Assembly: GCA_016928995.1 (NCBI GenBank)
Contig: JAFGJS010000075.1
Span: forward strand, 33,202 to 97,201
DNA from: Candidatus Sumerlaeota bacterium
GTDB lineage: Bacteria > Sumerlaeota > Sumerlaeia > JAFGJS01
DNA: 64,000 bases
Direction: 5' to 3'
The translations under genes and the position numbers were made by a program. Positions within the stretch are counted from its first letter, which is position 1, and every line of letters starts with the position of its first letter. This document shows, one piece after another, positions 31,850 through 39,969 of this stretch. The notes under the pieces are model-generated. The model was not told where the DNA came from, searched no databases, and saw only the letters and a list, made by a program, of their open reading frames with translations.

Positions 31850-33049
31850 ATGGAAACTCAGACAACTGAATTCCTCGTGGAACGACCGTTGAAGTTCTTC
31901 GTCATCGCCGGCGAAAACTCCGGCGATCTGTTCCTCAGCCTGCTGGTCCGCAACATCAAAACTTACGCCCCCAACTCAACCTTCCGCGGACTCGGCGGAC
32001 CGCAAATGGAAGCGGCTGGCGTTGATGTGCTCAGCCACATCACCAAGTCGCTCGCCATCATCGGCATCACCCAGGTCGTGCGCAACATCGGCAAGATCAA
32101 GGCGGAGTTCAATCGCGTGCGGGATTCGCTCCAATGCAATCCGCCCGACGCAGTGATCCTCTGCGATTATCCCGGCTTCAATCTGCGCGTGGCCAGGATG
32201 GCGAAACGCATGGGCCTGACTGTGATTTACTACGTGCTGCCGCAGGTTTGGGCCTGGCATAAAAAGCGCATCAAGATCATCCGCGAAAACGTCGATCTGA
32301 TGATCCCCTTTCTCCCATTCGAGAAAAAATTCTGCGATGAGCACGGCATCACCGCCTTCTACGGCGGACATCCCCTGCTTGACGTGATCAAGGTGGACCG
32401 GCCGCGCGGCGACGTCTGCAAGCGCGTCGGGCTCGATTGCGGCAAGCCGATCATCGGTCTGCTCCCCGGCAGCCGCAAACCCGAAATCGTCCGCATCCTG
32501 CCTGCCATGCTCGAGGCGTGTGAACAACTCTATCAGCATGACCGGGAACTGCAATTCGTCATCCCGCGCGCCAGTTCCGTCTCTCAGGAATTGCTGGAGA
32601 AGTACATCGAACGCTACTCCGTGCCCCTCACTATCGTGGACCACGAACGCTACAACGTCCGCGCCGTGATGGACTTCGCCCTCGTCAAATCCGGCACGGC
32701 CACCCTGGAGACGGCGATCCTCGAATGCCCGATGATCATCCTCTACAAAACCTCGTGGATCACCTGGCTGATCGGCAAATTCTTCGTCAAAATCCACTGC
32801 ATCGGACTGGTCAACATCGTCGCCGGCAACATGATCGTGCCGGAACTGCTCCAGGGCCAGGCCACCGGTCTGCTGATCTCGGAAACCACGCGCGAAATCC
32901 TTTACGATCAAGAAAAAATAGAAAGCAAACGCCAGGCCCTGCGCCGCGTGAAAGAGCAGCTCGGCGAGCCGGGCGCCACCAACAAAGCCGCCCGCGCCAT
33001 CGTCAAACTGCTGGAATCCCCAAAATCCCCGGCGCCCGCGAAACCATGA
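31850..33049 (+). CDS. lpxB: Lipid-A-disaccharide synthase
   Basis: LpxB (GT19) joins UDP-2,3-diacylglucosamine and lipid X to form the lipid A disaccharide at the inner membrane. The 399-residue protein has VIAGENSGDLFLSLLVRNIK, the FRGLGGPQMEAAG segment, ILCDYPGFNLRVAR, YYVLPQVWAWHKKR, YGGHPLLD, LLPGSRKPEI and the donor site SGTATLETAI. All key motifs are conserved. Its presence implies a lipid-A-bearing outer membrane. The stop overlaps the next gene's ATG by four bases (ATGA), so the two are translationally coupled. No clear Shine-Dalgarno precedes the start, ten bases after the NTF2-like gene. Confidence 0.96.
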   Translation: METQTTEFLVERPLKFFVIAGENSGDLFLSLLVRNIKTYAPNSTFRGLGGPQMEAAGVDVLSHITKSLAIIGITQVVRNIGKIKAEFNRVRDSLQCNPPDAVILCDYPGFNLRVARMAKRMGLTVIYYVLPQVWAWHKKRIKIIRENVDLMIPFLPFEKKFCDEHGITAFYGGHPLLDVIKVDRPRGDVCKRVGLDCGKPIIGLLPGSRKPEIVRILPAMLEACEQLYQHDRELQFVIPRASSVSQELLEKYIERYSVPLTIVDHERYNVRAVMDFALVKSGTATLETAILECPMIILYKTSWITWLIGKFFVKIHCIGLVNIVAGNMIVPELLQGQATGLLISETTREILYDQEKIESKRQALRRVKEQLGEPGATNKAARAIVKLLESPKSPAPAKP

Positions 33050-33732
33050 AACCGGCCAAAAAACGAAAACCGCTGCGCAAGCTCCAATTCTGGTTCATGC
33101 AAAACATCGGCTGCCACGCGCTTGGCATGCTGCTGCGGCTCTATCGCTGCACACTACGTAAAAGCGTTAATCTTGACGCTGATGCGATGCAAGCCCTTCG
33201 CGACGGCGAGCCATGCATCTTCGTGTACTGGCACGAGAACCTGCTGCTCAGCCTGATCTTCAGCCCGCTGGCGCGCCGGCACGGACGCGTCTTCGTCATG
33301 CTCAGCCCCAGCAACGACGCCGAAATTCTCGCGCGCACCATCCAATGGTTCGGACTGGAAAGCGTGCGCGGCTCATCCTTCAAACGCCCCAAGGCCGCGC
33401 TGCTGGAAATGATCGGCGCGCTGGGACCGCACAAACACGCCTCGATTGCGATAGACGGCTCCCGTGGGCCGCGCCGCGTGCTGCAGCCTGGCGCGCTGAT
33501 GATCGCCCAAAAGGCCGGCGGAACGATCATCCCCGTCAGCTATCGTCACAGCAGCCTCTGGCGGACAAAAAGCTGGGATCGAACCAAAATCCCCAAACCC
33601 TTCAGCCGTGTGCAGCTAACGATGCATCCCCCCATCCGCATCCCCTCGGAGCTTCCCGGCGCTCAACGCAAAACAATCGCGGATACGCTCCAACAGCTCC
33701 TCCTCCAGGCCGAAGACGACGATCGCCCATAA
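33046..33732 (+). CDS. DUF374 lysophospholipid-acyltransferase-like protein
   Basis: The ATG at 33046 overlaps the lpxB stop; the open frame extends far upstream, but only as an out-of-frame shadow of lpxB. The 228-residue protein has YWHENLLLSLIF, the segment FKRPKAALLEMIGAL and the DUF374 hallmark AIDGSRGPRRVLQPGALMIA, followed by GGTIIPVSYR. DUF374 belongs to the PlsC/LPLAT superfamily; members commonly sit with lpxB, lpxK or Kdo genes and are thought to acylate lipid A or a related lipid. The exact reaction is not established. It ends the lpx-related operon before the tRNA gene. Confidence 0.88.
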   Translation: MKPAKKRKPLRKLQFWFMQNIGCHALGMLLRLYRCTLRKSVNLDADAMQALRDGEPCIFVYWHENLLLSLIFSPLARRHGRVFVMLSPSNDAEILARTIQWFGLESVRGSSFKRPKAALLEMIGALGPHKHASIAIDGSRGPRRVLQPGALMIAQKAGGTIIPVSYRHSSLWRTKSWDRTKIPKPFSRVQLTMHPPIRIPSELPGAQRKTIADTLQQLLLQAEDDDRP

Positions 33733-33856
33733 ACATCGAGAAACGAAAAATCTGACGGGAGCTCAACGCGGCGGGGAAATTCTCCGGATGCCTGTAATTT
33801 TTGCTTGCAGCCATCCAGACCCAGGGGTAATGTTCCTCTCCCAATTAACGCAATAC

Positions 33857-33945
33857 GCCGGGGTGGCGGAATTTGGCAGACGCGCAAGACTAAGGATCTT
33901 GTGGGGAAATACCCTGTCCGGGTTCAAGTCCCGGTCCCGGCACCA
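33857..33945 (+). tRNA. tRNA-Leu, anticodon AAG as read from sequence
   Basis: An 89-base class II tRNA with the CCA end encoded. Acceptor GCCGGGG pairs with TCCCGGC (one G-T). The anticodon stem is CAAGA/TCTTG with loop CTAAGGA: position 33 is T and positions 34-36 are AAG, reading CUU/CUC-type leucine codons. The long variable arm is GGGaaataCCC and the T-arm CCGGGTTCAAGTCCCGG. A leucine tRNA with A at the wobble position is uncommon in bacteria. Confidence 0.93.
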
Positions 33946-33961
33946 CTACAAAGTTGACTCA

Positions 33962-34001
33962 CGAGCGGCGATCTTCACCAGGATCGCCGCTTGTTTTTTT
34001 T
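33962..34001 (+). terminator. Rho-independent terminator after tRNA-Leu
   Basis: Stem of ten perfect pairs (AGCGGCGATC/GATCGCCGCT) extended by G-T and C-G pairs, 8-base loop, followed by eight T. It lies 17 bases after the tRNA CCA end. Confidence 0.93.
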
Positions 34002-34188
34002 CCAACGCAATCCCTGCCGTTTTCGGCTCCTCAACGGATACAATATCTGCTGAAACCTCAACAATTACACCGTGCTCATTAAACCGTCAGGGAAATTTTT
34101 TTGAACTGGCATTAGTAGTTTTAATAAATATTATTACATCGCGAAATCGTCAAAAAGTCAAAATGCCCAGCCAAAGGAGGAATGCATC

Positions 34189-34401
34189 ATGAAAACCGGA
34201 TTCGCGTTTTGGAGCGTATTAAGCACAACCATTGTCGCGGTTGTGGTTTTGGCTTTATCCGGGCTTTTGCCGCCGGATATTGTCGCTTCACTGATGGAGA
34301 AACTCATCCTGACCATCGAAAGGCACGGATATCTTTCTGTCATTATTCCCGCCAGCCTTATCGTGTTGAGAATTTTCTATCCATCCGGCAATGGCGACTG
34401 A
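34189..34401 (+). CDS. Small membrane protein, 70 residues
   Basis: A near-perfect ribosome binding site (AAAGGAGG at about 34174) precedes the ATG, which is the main reason to accept it. The product has a long hydrophobic segment at residues 5-28 (FAFWSVLSTTIVAVVVLALS) and a second at 47-62 (YLSVIIPASLIVLRIF) joined by a charged helix, so probably two membrane spans. No family recognised. It sits alone between the tRNA terminator and an AT-rich gap. Confidence 0.6.
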   Translation: MKTGFAFWSVLSTTIVAVVVLALSGLLPPDIVASLMEKLILTIERHGYLSVIIPASLIVLRIFYPSGNGD

Positions 34402-34736
34402 TAAAGGCGGGCATTCAGTCCTGCTGATTGTTGTTGATGCATGTTATAAGCAATATGTCAGGCGGATTCCGAGTATAGTCTCGTTTTGAACCATCTACCT
34501 TGTTTCGCACGATCAAACGCTTCGCTGCTGCGTAAAATTCGCGCATTTAATTACGATTATTCACGTCGGATTTCACAAAACAATCCGCAATTACAGTAAA
34601 AATATCCCATGTATTGTGTAATTGCCGAAATAAAATCCGCCGGCATGCTGTTTTAACTGTAGTTTAATGAATTGCCGTCTTACCGGCATTGTGATGATTC
34701 GGTTCTCTCGCCGAAATTGAGGAAGCACAGCGCGCC
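34402..34736. other. AT-rich intergenic region
   Basis: 335 bases with no gene. A 9-bp inverted repeat (GCAATTACA at 34587-34595, TGTAATTGC at 34617-34625) lies about 110 bases before the kinase gene; it could be an operator or simply a hairpin. Confidence 0.5.
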
Positions 34737-37256
34737 ATGGAACAGCTGCAACCACAAGAAGAATCGTCGCGGATGAAGATCATCCCCATCGAGATGATCT
34801 CCGATGAGCCGACGAAGCATGATGCAAATTTGGATTCGATCGAAGTCAAATACGAAGGCGAAGACGAACGCGATCCCTTTTGCGGACGAATCCTGGAAAA
34901 ACGCTACGAGCTTGATGAGATCATCGGACACGGCGGCATGGGCATGGTCTATCGCGGGCGGCAGTTGCGCCTGCGCCGCCCCGTGGCGGTCAAGATCCTG
35001 CGCCCCGAGCTCCGCCGCAACAGCGGCTTCATGCAGCGCTTCGAAACCGAGGCGCTGGCCATGGCCAAGTGCGTGCATGAAAACATCGTCTCGATCTACG
35101 ACGTTCACGTGCCCAACGATCCCGAAGAGCCTTGCTACATTGCGATGGAGCTGGTTTCGGGCTGCGAACTGGGCAAATTCCTGAAAAGCGAAGAAAAAAA
35201 CCTGACCATCCGCGCTGTGATTGAATTGCTGCGCCAAACCGCACGCGGCATCGACGCCGCGCATTCCAAGCAGATCGTCCACCGCGACATCAAGCCCGGC
35301 AACATCATCGTTACGCTGCCTCAGCGCGTCGTGAAGATCATGGACTTCGGCATCGCGCGTGTGCGCGCCGGTGAGCGCTCCTCAACGAGCGGCGACACGA
35401 TCATCGGCACGCCGGCTTACATGGCGCCGGAGCAATTAAGCGGCGGAACGGCCAGCGAAGCGACCGACATCTACGCCTTCGGCGCCACGATCTACCGTCT
35501 CTTCGCCCGCAGGTATCCGGCTGATATGCGCAATAAGGAGCCGGAAGCCACATTGCGCAGCAAGGAAAATCCCATTCCCCTGCGCAAACAAAATCCGGCG
35601 TGGCCCGCGACCGTCGAGCAGGCGCTGCAACGCGCGCTCTCGCCGGATCCGGAGCAACGCCCAGAATCTGCAATGGAACTCGTTGAGCAGATCGAATATG
35701 CGTTGGAGTCGCTCGTTATGCGCCCCTTCAGCGACTTCTTCGATCCGGATCACCGGGCCGAATTGACCGCGCAGAGCCAGCCGGAACGTCCGCCGAAAAG
35801 CGGAGCCGCCGCCGCCATGCTCCTGGCCCTGCTCTTGACCGGCCTTGCGGGATGGGCCATGTTGAAACTCATGCCAGCGGCGACCGACGCGCCAGTCAAC
35901 GACTCCTTCAAAACCGCGGAAACGGCTTTCGTGCCGCTCTCGCACGACCTGTCTGCGACGGAAGACATGGAAATCCCCGCAATCGAATCCGGCGACGAAA
36001 CAGCAGCCTTGGCCGAAGAGGAAGCCTCATTCGAAGCGGAACCGGAAATTGAACCACTCTCTATGCCGGAAACCGGCACGCAAGAAACCGACGCTCCGAT
36101 AGAAGATCTATCATCCACGCATGACGAATCCGCTCCTGAGCCGCCAGTCGCCGCTCAAGCCACGGCTGAAATCCCGAGTGAGCCTGAAGTCATCGTTGAA
36201 ATCGCCGAATCGGCGCCGTCCAAAAACGAAATTGAAATCCCCGCTGAGAACGAAAAACTCACGGATACCGAAACAACCAGCGAACCTCCGGTCGAAGCGC
36301 TGATCGAACCAATCGAAACAGAAGATGCCGCGATCAGCGAGCCGCTGATGGAAACATCGGACGCGTCAGTTACATCGGATACGCCGGAAACACCTGAACT
36401 TAAAACCTCCGCCGTCCAACTGCAAGGCACGCTGGAGACATCGATCAACCGGTTTTCCGGCGCATTGAGCGGAGCGATCCGTCAAACGGCTCAAGAAGCG
36501 GAAGCAAGGGCGCCGCAAAAACAAACTTCGGCGGAATCCGAAGCTAAAAAGCCGTCCCTTGAGACATCGATCAACCGGTTTTCCAACGCGTTGAGCGGAG
36601 CGATCCGTCAGACGACTGAAGAAGCGGAGGCCGCCGCGGCGGAGAAACTTCCCGAGGAATCCGGATCCGAAGAGCCGCCCATCCAGGCCGTGGTGCTGCT
36701 GGATGAGGAAGCCAAAGCGGAACCGCCGATTCTGGCGGCATCCGTGGCCGGTTCGCCGGAATTCGAAGAGCAGCACTCCGAACCATCCGCGCAGGAGGAT
36801 ACGCCCCAAATCGAACCGGCCTTCATCGCCCCGGCCAGCTGGGGTTCGGAACTCGAAGTGATGACGCGGGAATGGATCGTCAATAAAATCGACGACAGCG
36901 TGGTGCGGCGTCAAATCCGGCGCCCCATCTTCTACCGTCGCACGGATGAACTGAACGGCGCGCTGTCGCACGTTTCGCCCGAAGAGCGCGACCAGTTCGC
37001 GCAAACACTGCAACAAATCTATGATCGTTGGCCCGATCATCGCGCTGTGCTCACACACAGCGTCAACAAGGTGCGGCTGTTTGAACACGGCTGCGTCGTT
37101 TACTACACTTTTTCCATTGAAATCCGACCCAAGGCCGCGCAGAATGACAAAAGCAATCAACAAGCGCTGCCGCCGTTCACCGGAGAAGTACGGTTCGAAA
37201 AGGTCAGCGGCAAATGGGTCGTGGCCCAATGGCCGCAATTCCCCAGCGTGTATTAA
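34737..37256 (+). CDS. Membrane-anchored PknB-type Ser/Thr protein kinase
   Basis: The 839-residue protein has a eukaryotic-like kinase domain (about 55-330): glycine loop IIGHGGMGMVYRG, ATP lysine in VAVKILR, catalytic loop VHRDIKPGNI, DFGIARVR and the APE-type MAPEQLSGG. A single hydrophobic segment follows (AAAAMLLALLLTGLAGWAML, about 362-381), placing the remaining 450 residues outside the cytoplasm. That part is a long Glu/Pro/Ala-rich, probably disordered stalk (about 400-700), with two near-identical copies of ETSINRFS(G/N)ALSGAIRQT, then a folded C-terminal domain of about 140 residues (WGSELEVMTREWIVNKI; VYYTFSIEIRPKAAQ) that resembles no sensor I know. A lipoprotein gene follows 31 bases on, probably co-transcribed. 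Confidence 0.9.
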   Translation: MEQLQPQEESSRMKIIPIEMISDEPTKHDANLDSIEVKYEGEDERDPFCGRILEKRYELDEIIGHGGMGMVYRGRQLRLRRPVAVKILRPELRRNSGFMQRFETEALAMAKCVHENIVSIYDVHVPNDPEEPCYIAMELVSGCELGKFLKSEEKNLTIRAVIELLRQTARGIDAAHSKQIVHRDIKPGNIIVTLPQRVVKIMDFGIARVRAGERSSTSGDTIIGTPAYMAPEQLSGGTASEATDIYAFGATIYRLFARRYPADMRNKEPEATLRSKENPIPLRKQNPAWPATVEQALQRALSPDPEQRPESAMELVEQIEYALESLVMRPFSDFFDPDHRAELTAQSQPERPPKSGAAAAMLLALLLTGLAGWAMLKLMPAATDAPVNDSFKTAETAFVPLSHDLSATEDMEIPAIESGDETAALAEEEASFEAEPEIEPLSMPETGTQETDAPIEDLSSTHDESAPEPPVAAQATAEIPSEPEVIVEIAESAPSKNEIEIPAENEKLTDTETTSEPPVEALIEPIETEDAAISEPLMETSDASVTSDTPETPELKTSAVQLQGTLETSINRFSGALSGAIRQTAQEAEARAPQKQTSAESEAKKPSLETSINRFSNALSGAIRQTTEEAEAAAAEKLPEESGSEEPPIQAVVLLDEEAKAEPPILAASVAGSPEFEEQHSEPSAQEDTPQIEPAFIAPASWGSELEVMTREWIVNKIDDSVVRRQIRRPIFYRRTDELNGALSHVSPEERDQFAQTLQQIYDRWPDHRAVLTHSVNKVRLFEHGCVVYYTFSIEIRPKAAQNDKSNQQALPPFTGEVRFEKVSGKWVVAQWPQFPSVY
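36434..36630 (+). repeat. Two near-identical direct repeats inside the kinase gene
   Basis: Segments 36434-36503 and 36561-36630 (about 70 bases each, 127 bases apart) differ at only a handful of positions and encode ETSINRFSGALSGAIRQT and ETSINRFSNALSGAIRQT. The DNA identity, including third positions, points to a recent duplication in the stalk region. Confidence 0.85.
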
Positions 37257-37287
37257 AAAAAAATCATCATTACGAGGAGGGGGCATC

Positions 37288-37644
37288 ATGGGTCCGCTAT
37301 GCCGTTGGACGTTCAGTATCGCCATACTCGCCATCGCATTCAGCGCCACAGCATGCGTGGGAATCCGAAGCAACGAAGGAAATTTTCTCAACCCGCCGGA
37401 ACGCGGCATCTCCGAACTTGAACTGCTCCTGACCTACGGCAAGCCCGACTTCACCGCCGCCGTGGAGGACCAGAAGGTCTACATCTACAGCGTGGTGAGC
37501 GAGAAATATATCATCGCCGTGGGCATGTCCGGCTCCTACGATCTCATCGTCACTTGCCGCGACGGCGAAGTGGTGGACACCAAGCGCATCAAGAGCGCCG
37601 GAGGCATCTCCATCCTTCAGCCCAACACCTGGCAAGTGGATTAG
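37288..37644 (+). CDS. Putative lipoprotein, 118 residues
   Basis: The start at 37288 is set by CGAGGAGG; the longer frame upstream overlaps the kinase gene out of frame. A lipobox ends the signal peptide (AFSATAC, lipid-modified Cys near residue 23). The mature part (GISELELLLTYGKPDFTAAV, then short beta strands VYIYSVV and YDLIVTCRDGEVVDTKRI) resembles a SmpA/BamE-like or lipoprotein-processing fold, where a tyrosine-glycine-x-P segment follows the first helix. It may work with the preceding receptor-like kinase. Function unproven. Confidence 0.75.
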   Translation: MGPLCRWTFSIAILAIAFSATACVGIRSNEGNFLNPPERGISELELLLTYGKPDFTAAVEDQKVYIYSVVSEKYIIAVGMSGSYDLIVTCRDGEVVDTKRIKSAGGISILQPNTWQVD

Positions 37645-37675
37645 AGCAATTCTGAAAAGTGTTGCGACATTGAAA

Positions 37676-37715
37676 ATAGGGACGATTGAAAGCAATCGTC
37701 CCTATGATTTTTTTT
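37676..37715. terminator. Bidirectional terminator between the lipoprotein and GH112 genes
   Basis: Perfect 12-bp stem ATAGGGACGATT/AATCGTCCCTAT (37676-37687, 37694-37705), 6-base loop, followed by GATTTTTTTT on the plus strand and TTTTCAATG on the minus strand. Confidence 0.93.
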
Positions 37716-37752
37716 ACCATCAAGAATCGCAATCAATCGCTTCCGTGCTTCG

Positions 37753-39951
37753 CTAGATCTGCATCCAACGCATGCCATGCGGCGCGACGGTGACGGTCTC
37801 TTGGGAGCCGTCGCGCTTGGTGATTGCCGCGGTCTGCTCCTCGGCGCTGATGTTCGTCACGACGTACTTGCCGGCATCCTCGAAGGCCGTGCACTCGACC
37901 TGCGGATTCGATGAACTCCAGCTGTCGATGGCGTCTTCCTGCCCCGCGGCCCAGTACAGCATGCGGTTCAACAGCCGGACGGTCTGCATGGAATATTGGA
38001 ACTGCTCGCAGTAAACCGCGCGACCCTTGCCATAGGCATGCGTGGCGAGGCGGATGTGCTCATCGTCATGATCGAGCACTACCAGTTCGGGCGACATGCG
38101 CCAGACGCCCGGCTTGCGCAGGCCAGCGGGCAGGCTTGCGGCCGGATCGCCTAGAATGAAGTGGCGGTCAACCTTGGCAAACGGCGGCTTGGCGGCGCTG
38201 ATGCCGTAGCCCAGTTCGCGATCCACGCCCAGCACATCATGCAGCTGGAAGAAACGGCCCTGATGCGCGACCGCCGACGGATCGCCGATGCCGATGAAAC
38301 CGCCGCCGTTGTCCACCCACTCGCGCAGCATCGTGACCAGCTGCGCATTCTGCCAATGCCGTCCGCCGCTCCAGGCCGTGTTCGCCTCGCCCATGTTGAT
38401 GATCACCCCAACCTCTGCGGGAATGCCATCCGCCAGGATGTCGTCGAAAGACAGAAACTCAACGTCGATGTTCATGCCGGAAAGGCACTCCATCACCGCG
38501 CCGACGTAAGGCTTGGTCCAGTCGTTGATGTCCGCGTCGATCCAGGAGCGCAACTTACCCCAGCAATTCAGGATGCCGACCTTGAATGGCGCGCACGCCG
38601 GTTTCGTTCCCTGGGCCTCGTCATGGATCGAGCGGAACTCATCGCTGAGCTGCTCGACGTATTCGAGAAATTCGGGGAACTTCACAGCCAGGCTGAGGTA
38701 GCCGCCGAAGCCGATGCGGTCCGGCGGATTTTGAATCGCGGCGCGGCGCACGTTCATCCAATACTTCTTGCAGTCGCCGGCCGGATCGCCGCCCGGAGCA
38801 AATCCTGGCTTGCCCTCCAGATTCAATGGAAAGAGATACGGATACAACCGCACCTCGCGGATAATCGGCGTGGGGATGTCGGCGATGCGGCGCAGTTCGA
38901 CGCCGTTCATGCAGGGATTCACAATCGCATCGAGGCCGATCTGCGGGAAATATTTGCCATACGGCTCCGAGCCGATCCAATGGTCGCAGAAAAACATCAT
39001 CGTCTTGCGGTTGTGCTTCTTGCAGACGTCGACCCACTCGCGGCCGATCTCCGCCACCTTGCGCTGCACGAAGTCCATCCACTCCAGGTAACGCTGCGAC
39101 GGCACGCGGTTCACGTCGTTCATGAAGCCCTCGTCCACGATATCCTCGGGACGCAGCGCATAGCCTTTTTCCTTCGCGAAATCCTCCAGCGCAATCGTGC
39201 TCAGGCAATCGTGATAGCCGATCCAATCGCGGTAGCGGCTGCGCAATTGGCCGCCCATCATGGTGAAGTTGTTCGTGAAGTGATACGCCAGCGAGGTAAA
39301 ACGCACCACGTTCGTGCCCGGATTATCAATCAGCCACTGATCAAGCGTCTTCAGCAACTCGCTCTGCACTTCCGGGTGCCACGGATTCACCAGCGAGATC
39401 GGCGGCGTGGTCCAGTTGTTCGTCACGTGATTGTACATCGACGTGGTGTCCCAGATCTGATAGACGAGGAAGTTCACCGTGTACGAATGATACGCCACGG
39501 TCTTGTGGATCGTGAGCACGCCGGATTCCGCGTCGTAATTCCAATCCGCGGTATCGACCGGCTGGCCGATGGTGCGGTCCATCACCTCGAACCATTTTTT
39601 CGGATCGTGGATCGTATCGACCGCGAATTGCTGATCGAACCAGCCCTCGATCAACTTGATTTTCAGCTCGCCGCCGCGCGAAGTCGCCGGATCGGTGCTG
39701 AGATATTTCTGCGGGTAGAACTGCGGGTGCGCCTTGATCCATTTCTGGTCATAGCGCACCGGGCTGAGCGTGGAATACACCTCAAGGCCAAGCTCCGTGA
39801 TATTCTCCGGCAGGTCGGTGCCGTCGCTATTACGCACGGCGTCCGCTCCCCAACGCTTGGCCAAGTCAGCCAGCACATGATCCAATCCCGTTTCCACCGG
39901 CAGCGTCACCCGTCCGGTGCTTTTCGCAGTGAGTGTGTTCGTTTCAGCCAT
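37753..39951 (-). CDS. GH112 1,3-beta-galactosyl-N-acetylhexosamine phosphorylase, copy 1
   Basis: GH112 enzymes split beta-1,3-galactosides of GlcNAc or GalNAc (lacto-/galacto-N-biose), or beta-1,4-galactosyl-rhamnose, with phosphate to give galactose-1-phosphate. The 732-residue protein has no signal peptide, so it is cytoplasmic. The family start (TGRVTLPVETGLDHVLADLA), RFTSLAYHF, FFCDHWIGSEPYGKYF (with the Asp equivalent to the proposed acid catalyst), INMGEANTAWSGGRHW and NGGGFIGIGDPSA are present. It is clearly the most divergent of the three copies here, for example NNWTTPPISLVNPW where the others share KWTGPHQSGIDPYQPATR-like sequence, so its specificity may differ. Its GAGG ribosome binding site lies in the 18-base gap after the HEPN gene. 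Confidence 0.9.
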   Translation of the reverse strand: MAETNTLTAKSTGRVTLPVETGLDHVLADLAKRWGADAVRNSDGTDLPENITELGLEVYSTLSPVRYDQKWIKAHPQFYPQKYLSTDPATSRGGELKIKLIEGWFDQQFAVDTIHDPKKWFEVMDRTIGQPVDTADWNYDAESGVLTIHKTVAYHSYTVNFLVYQIWDTTSMYNHVTNNWTTPPISLVNPWHPEVQSELLKTLDQWLIDNPGTNVVRFTSLAYHFTNNFTMMGGQLRSRYRDWIGYHDCLSTIALEDFAKEKGYALRPEDIVDEGFMNDVNRVPSQRYLEWMDFVQRKVAEIGREWVDVCKKHNRKTMMFFCDHWIGSEPYGKYFPQIGLDAIVNPCMNGVELRRIADIPTPIIREVRLYPYLFPLNLEGKPGFAPGGDPAGDCKKYWMNVRRAAIQNPPDRIGFGGYLSLAVKFPEFLEYVEQLSDEFRSIHDEAQGTKPACAPFKVGILNCWGKLRSWIDADINDWTKPYVGAVMECLSGMNIDVEFLSFDDILADGIPAEVGVIINMGEANTAWSGGRHWQNAQLVTMLREWVDNGGGFIGIGDPSAVAHQGRFFQLHDVLGVDRELGYGISAAKPPFAKVDRHFILGDPAASLPAGLRKPGVWRMSPELVVLDHDDEHIRLATHAYGKGRAVYCEQFQYSMQTVRLLNRMLYWAAGQEDAIDSWSSSNPQVECTAFEDAGKYVVTNISAEEQTAAITKRDGSQETVTVAPHGMRWMQI

Positions 39952-39969
39952 TGTCGATTTCCTCGTTTA

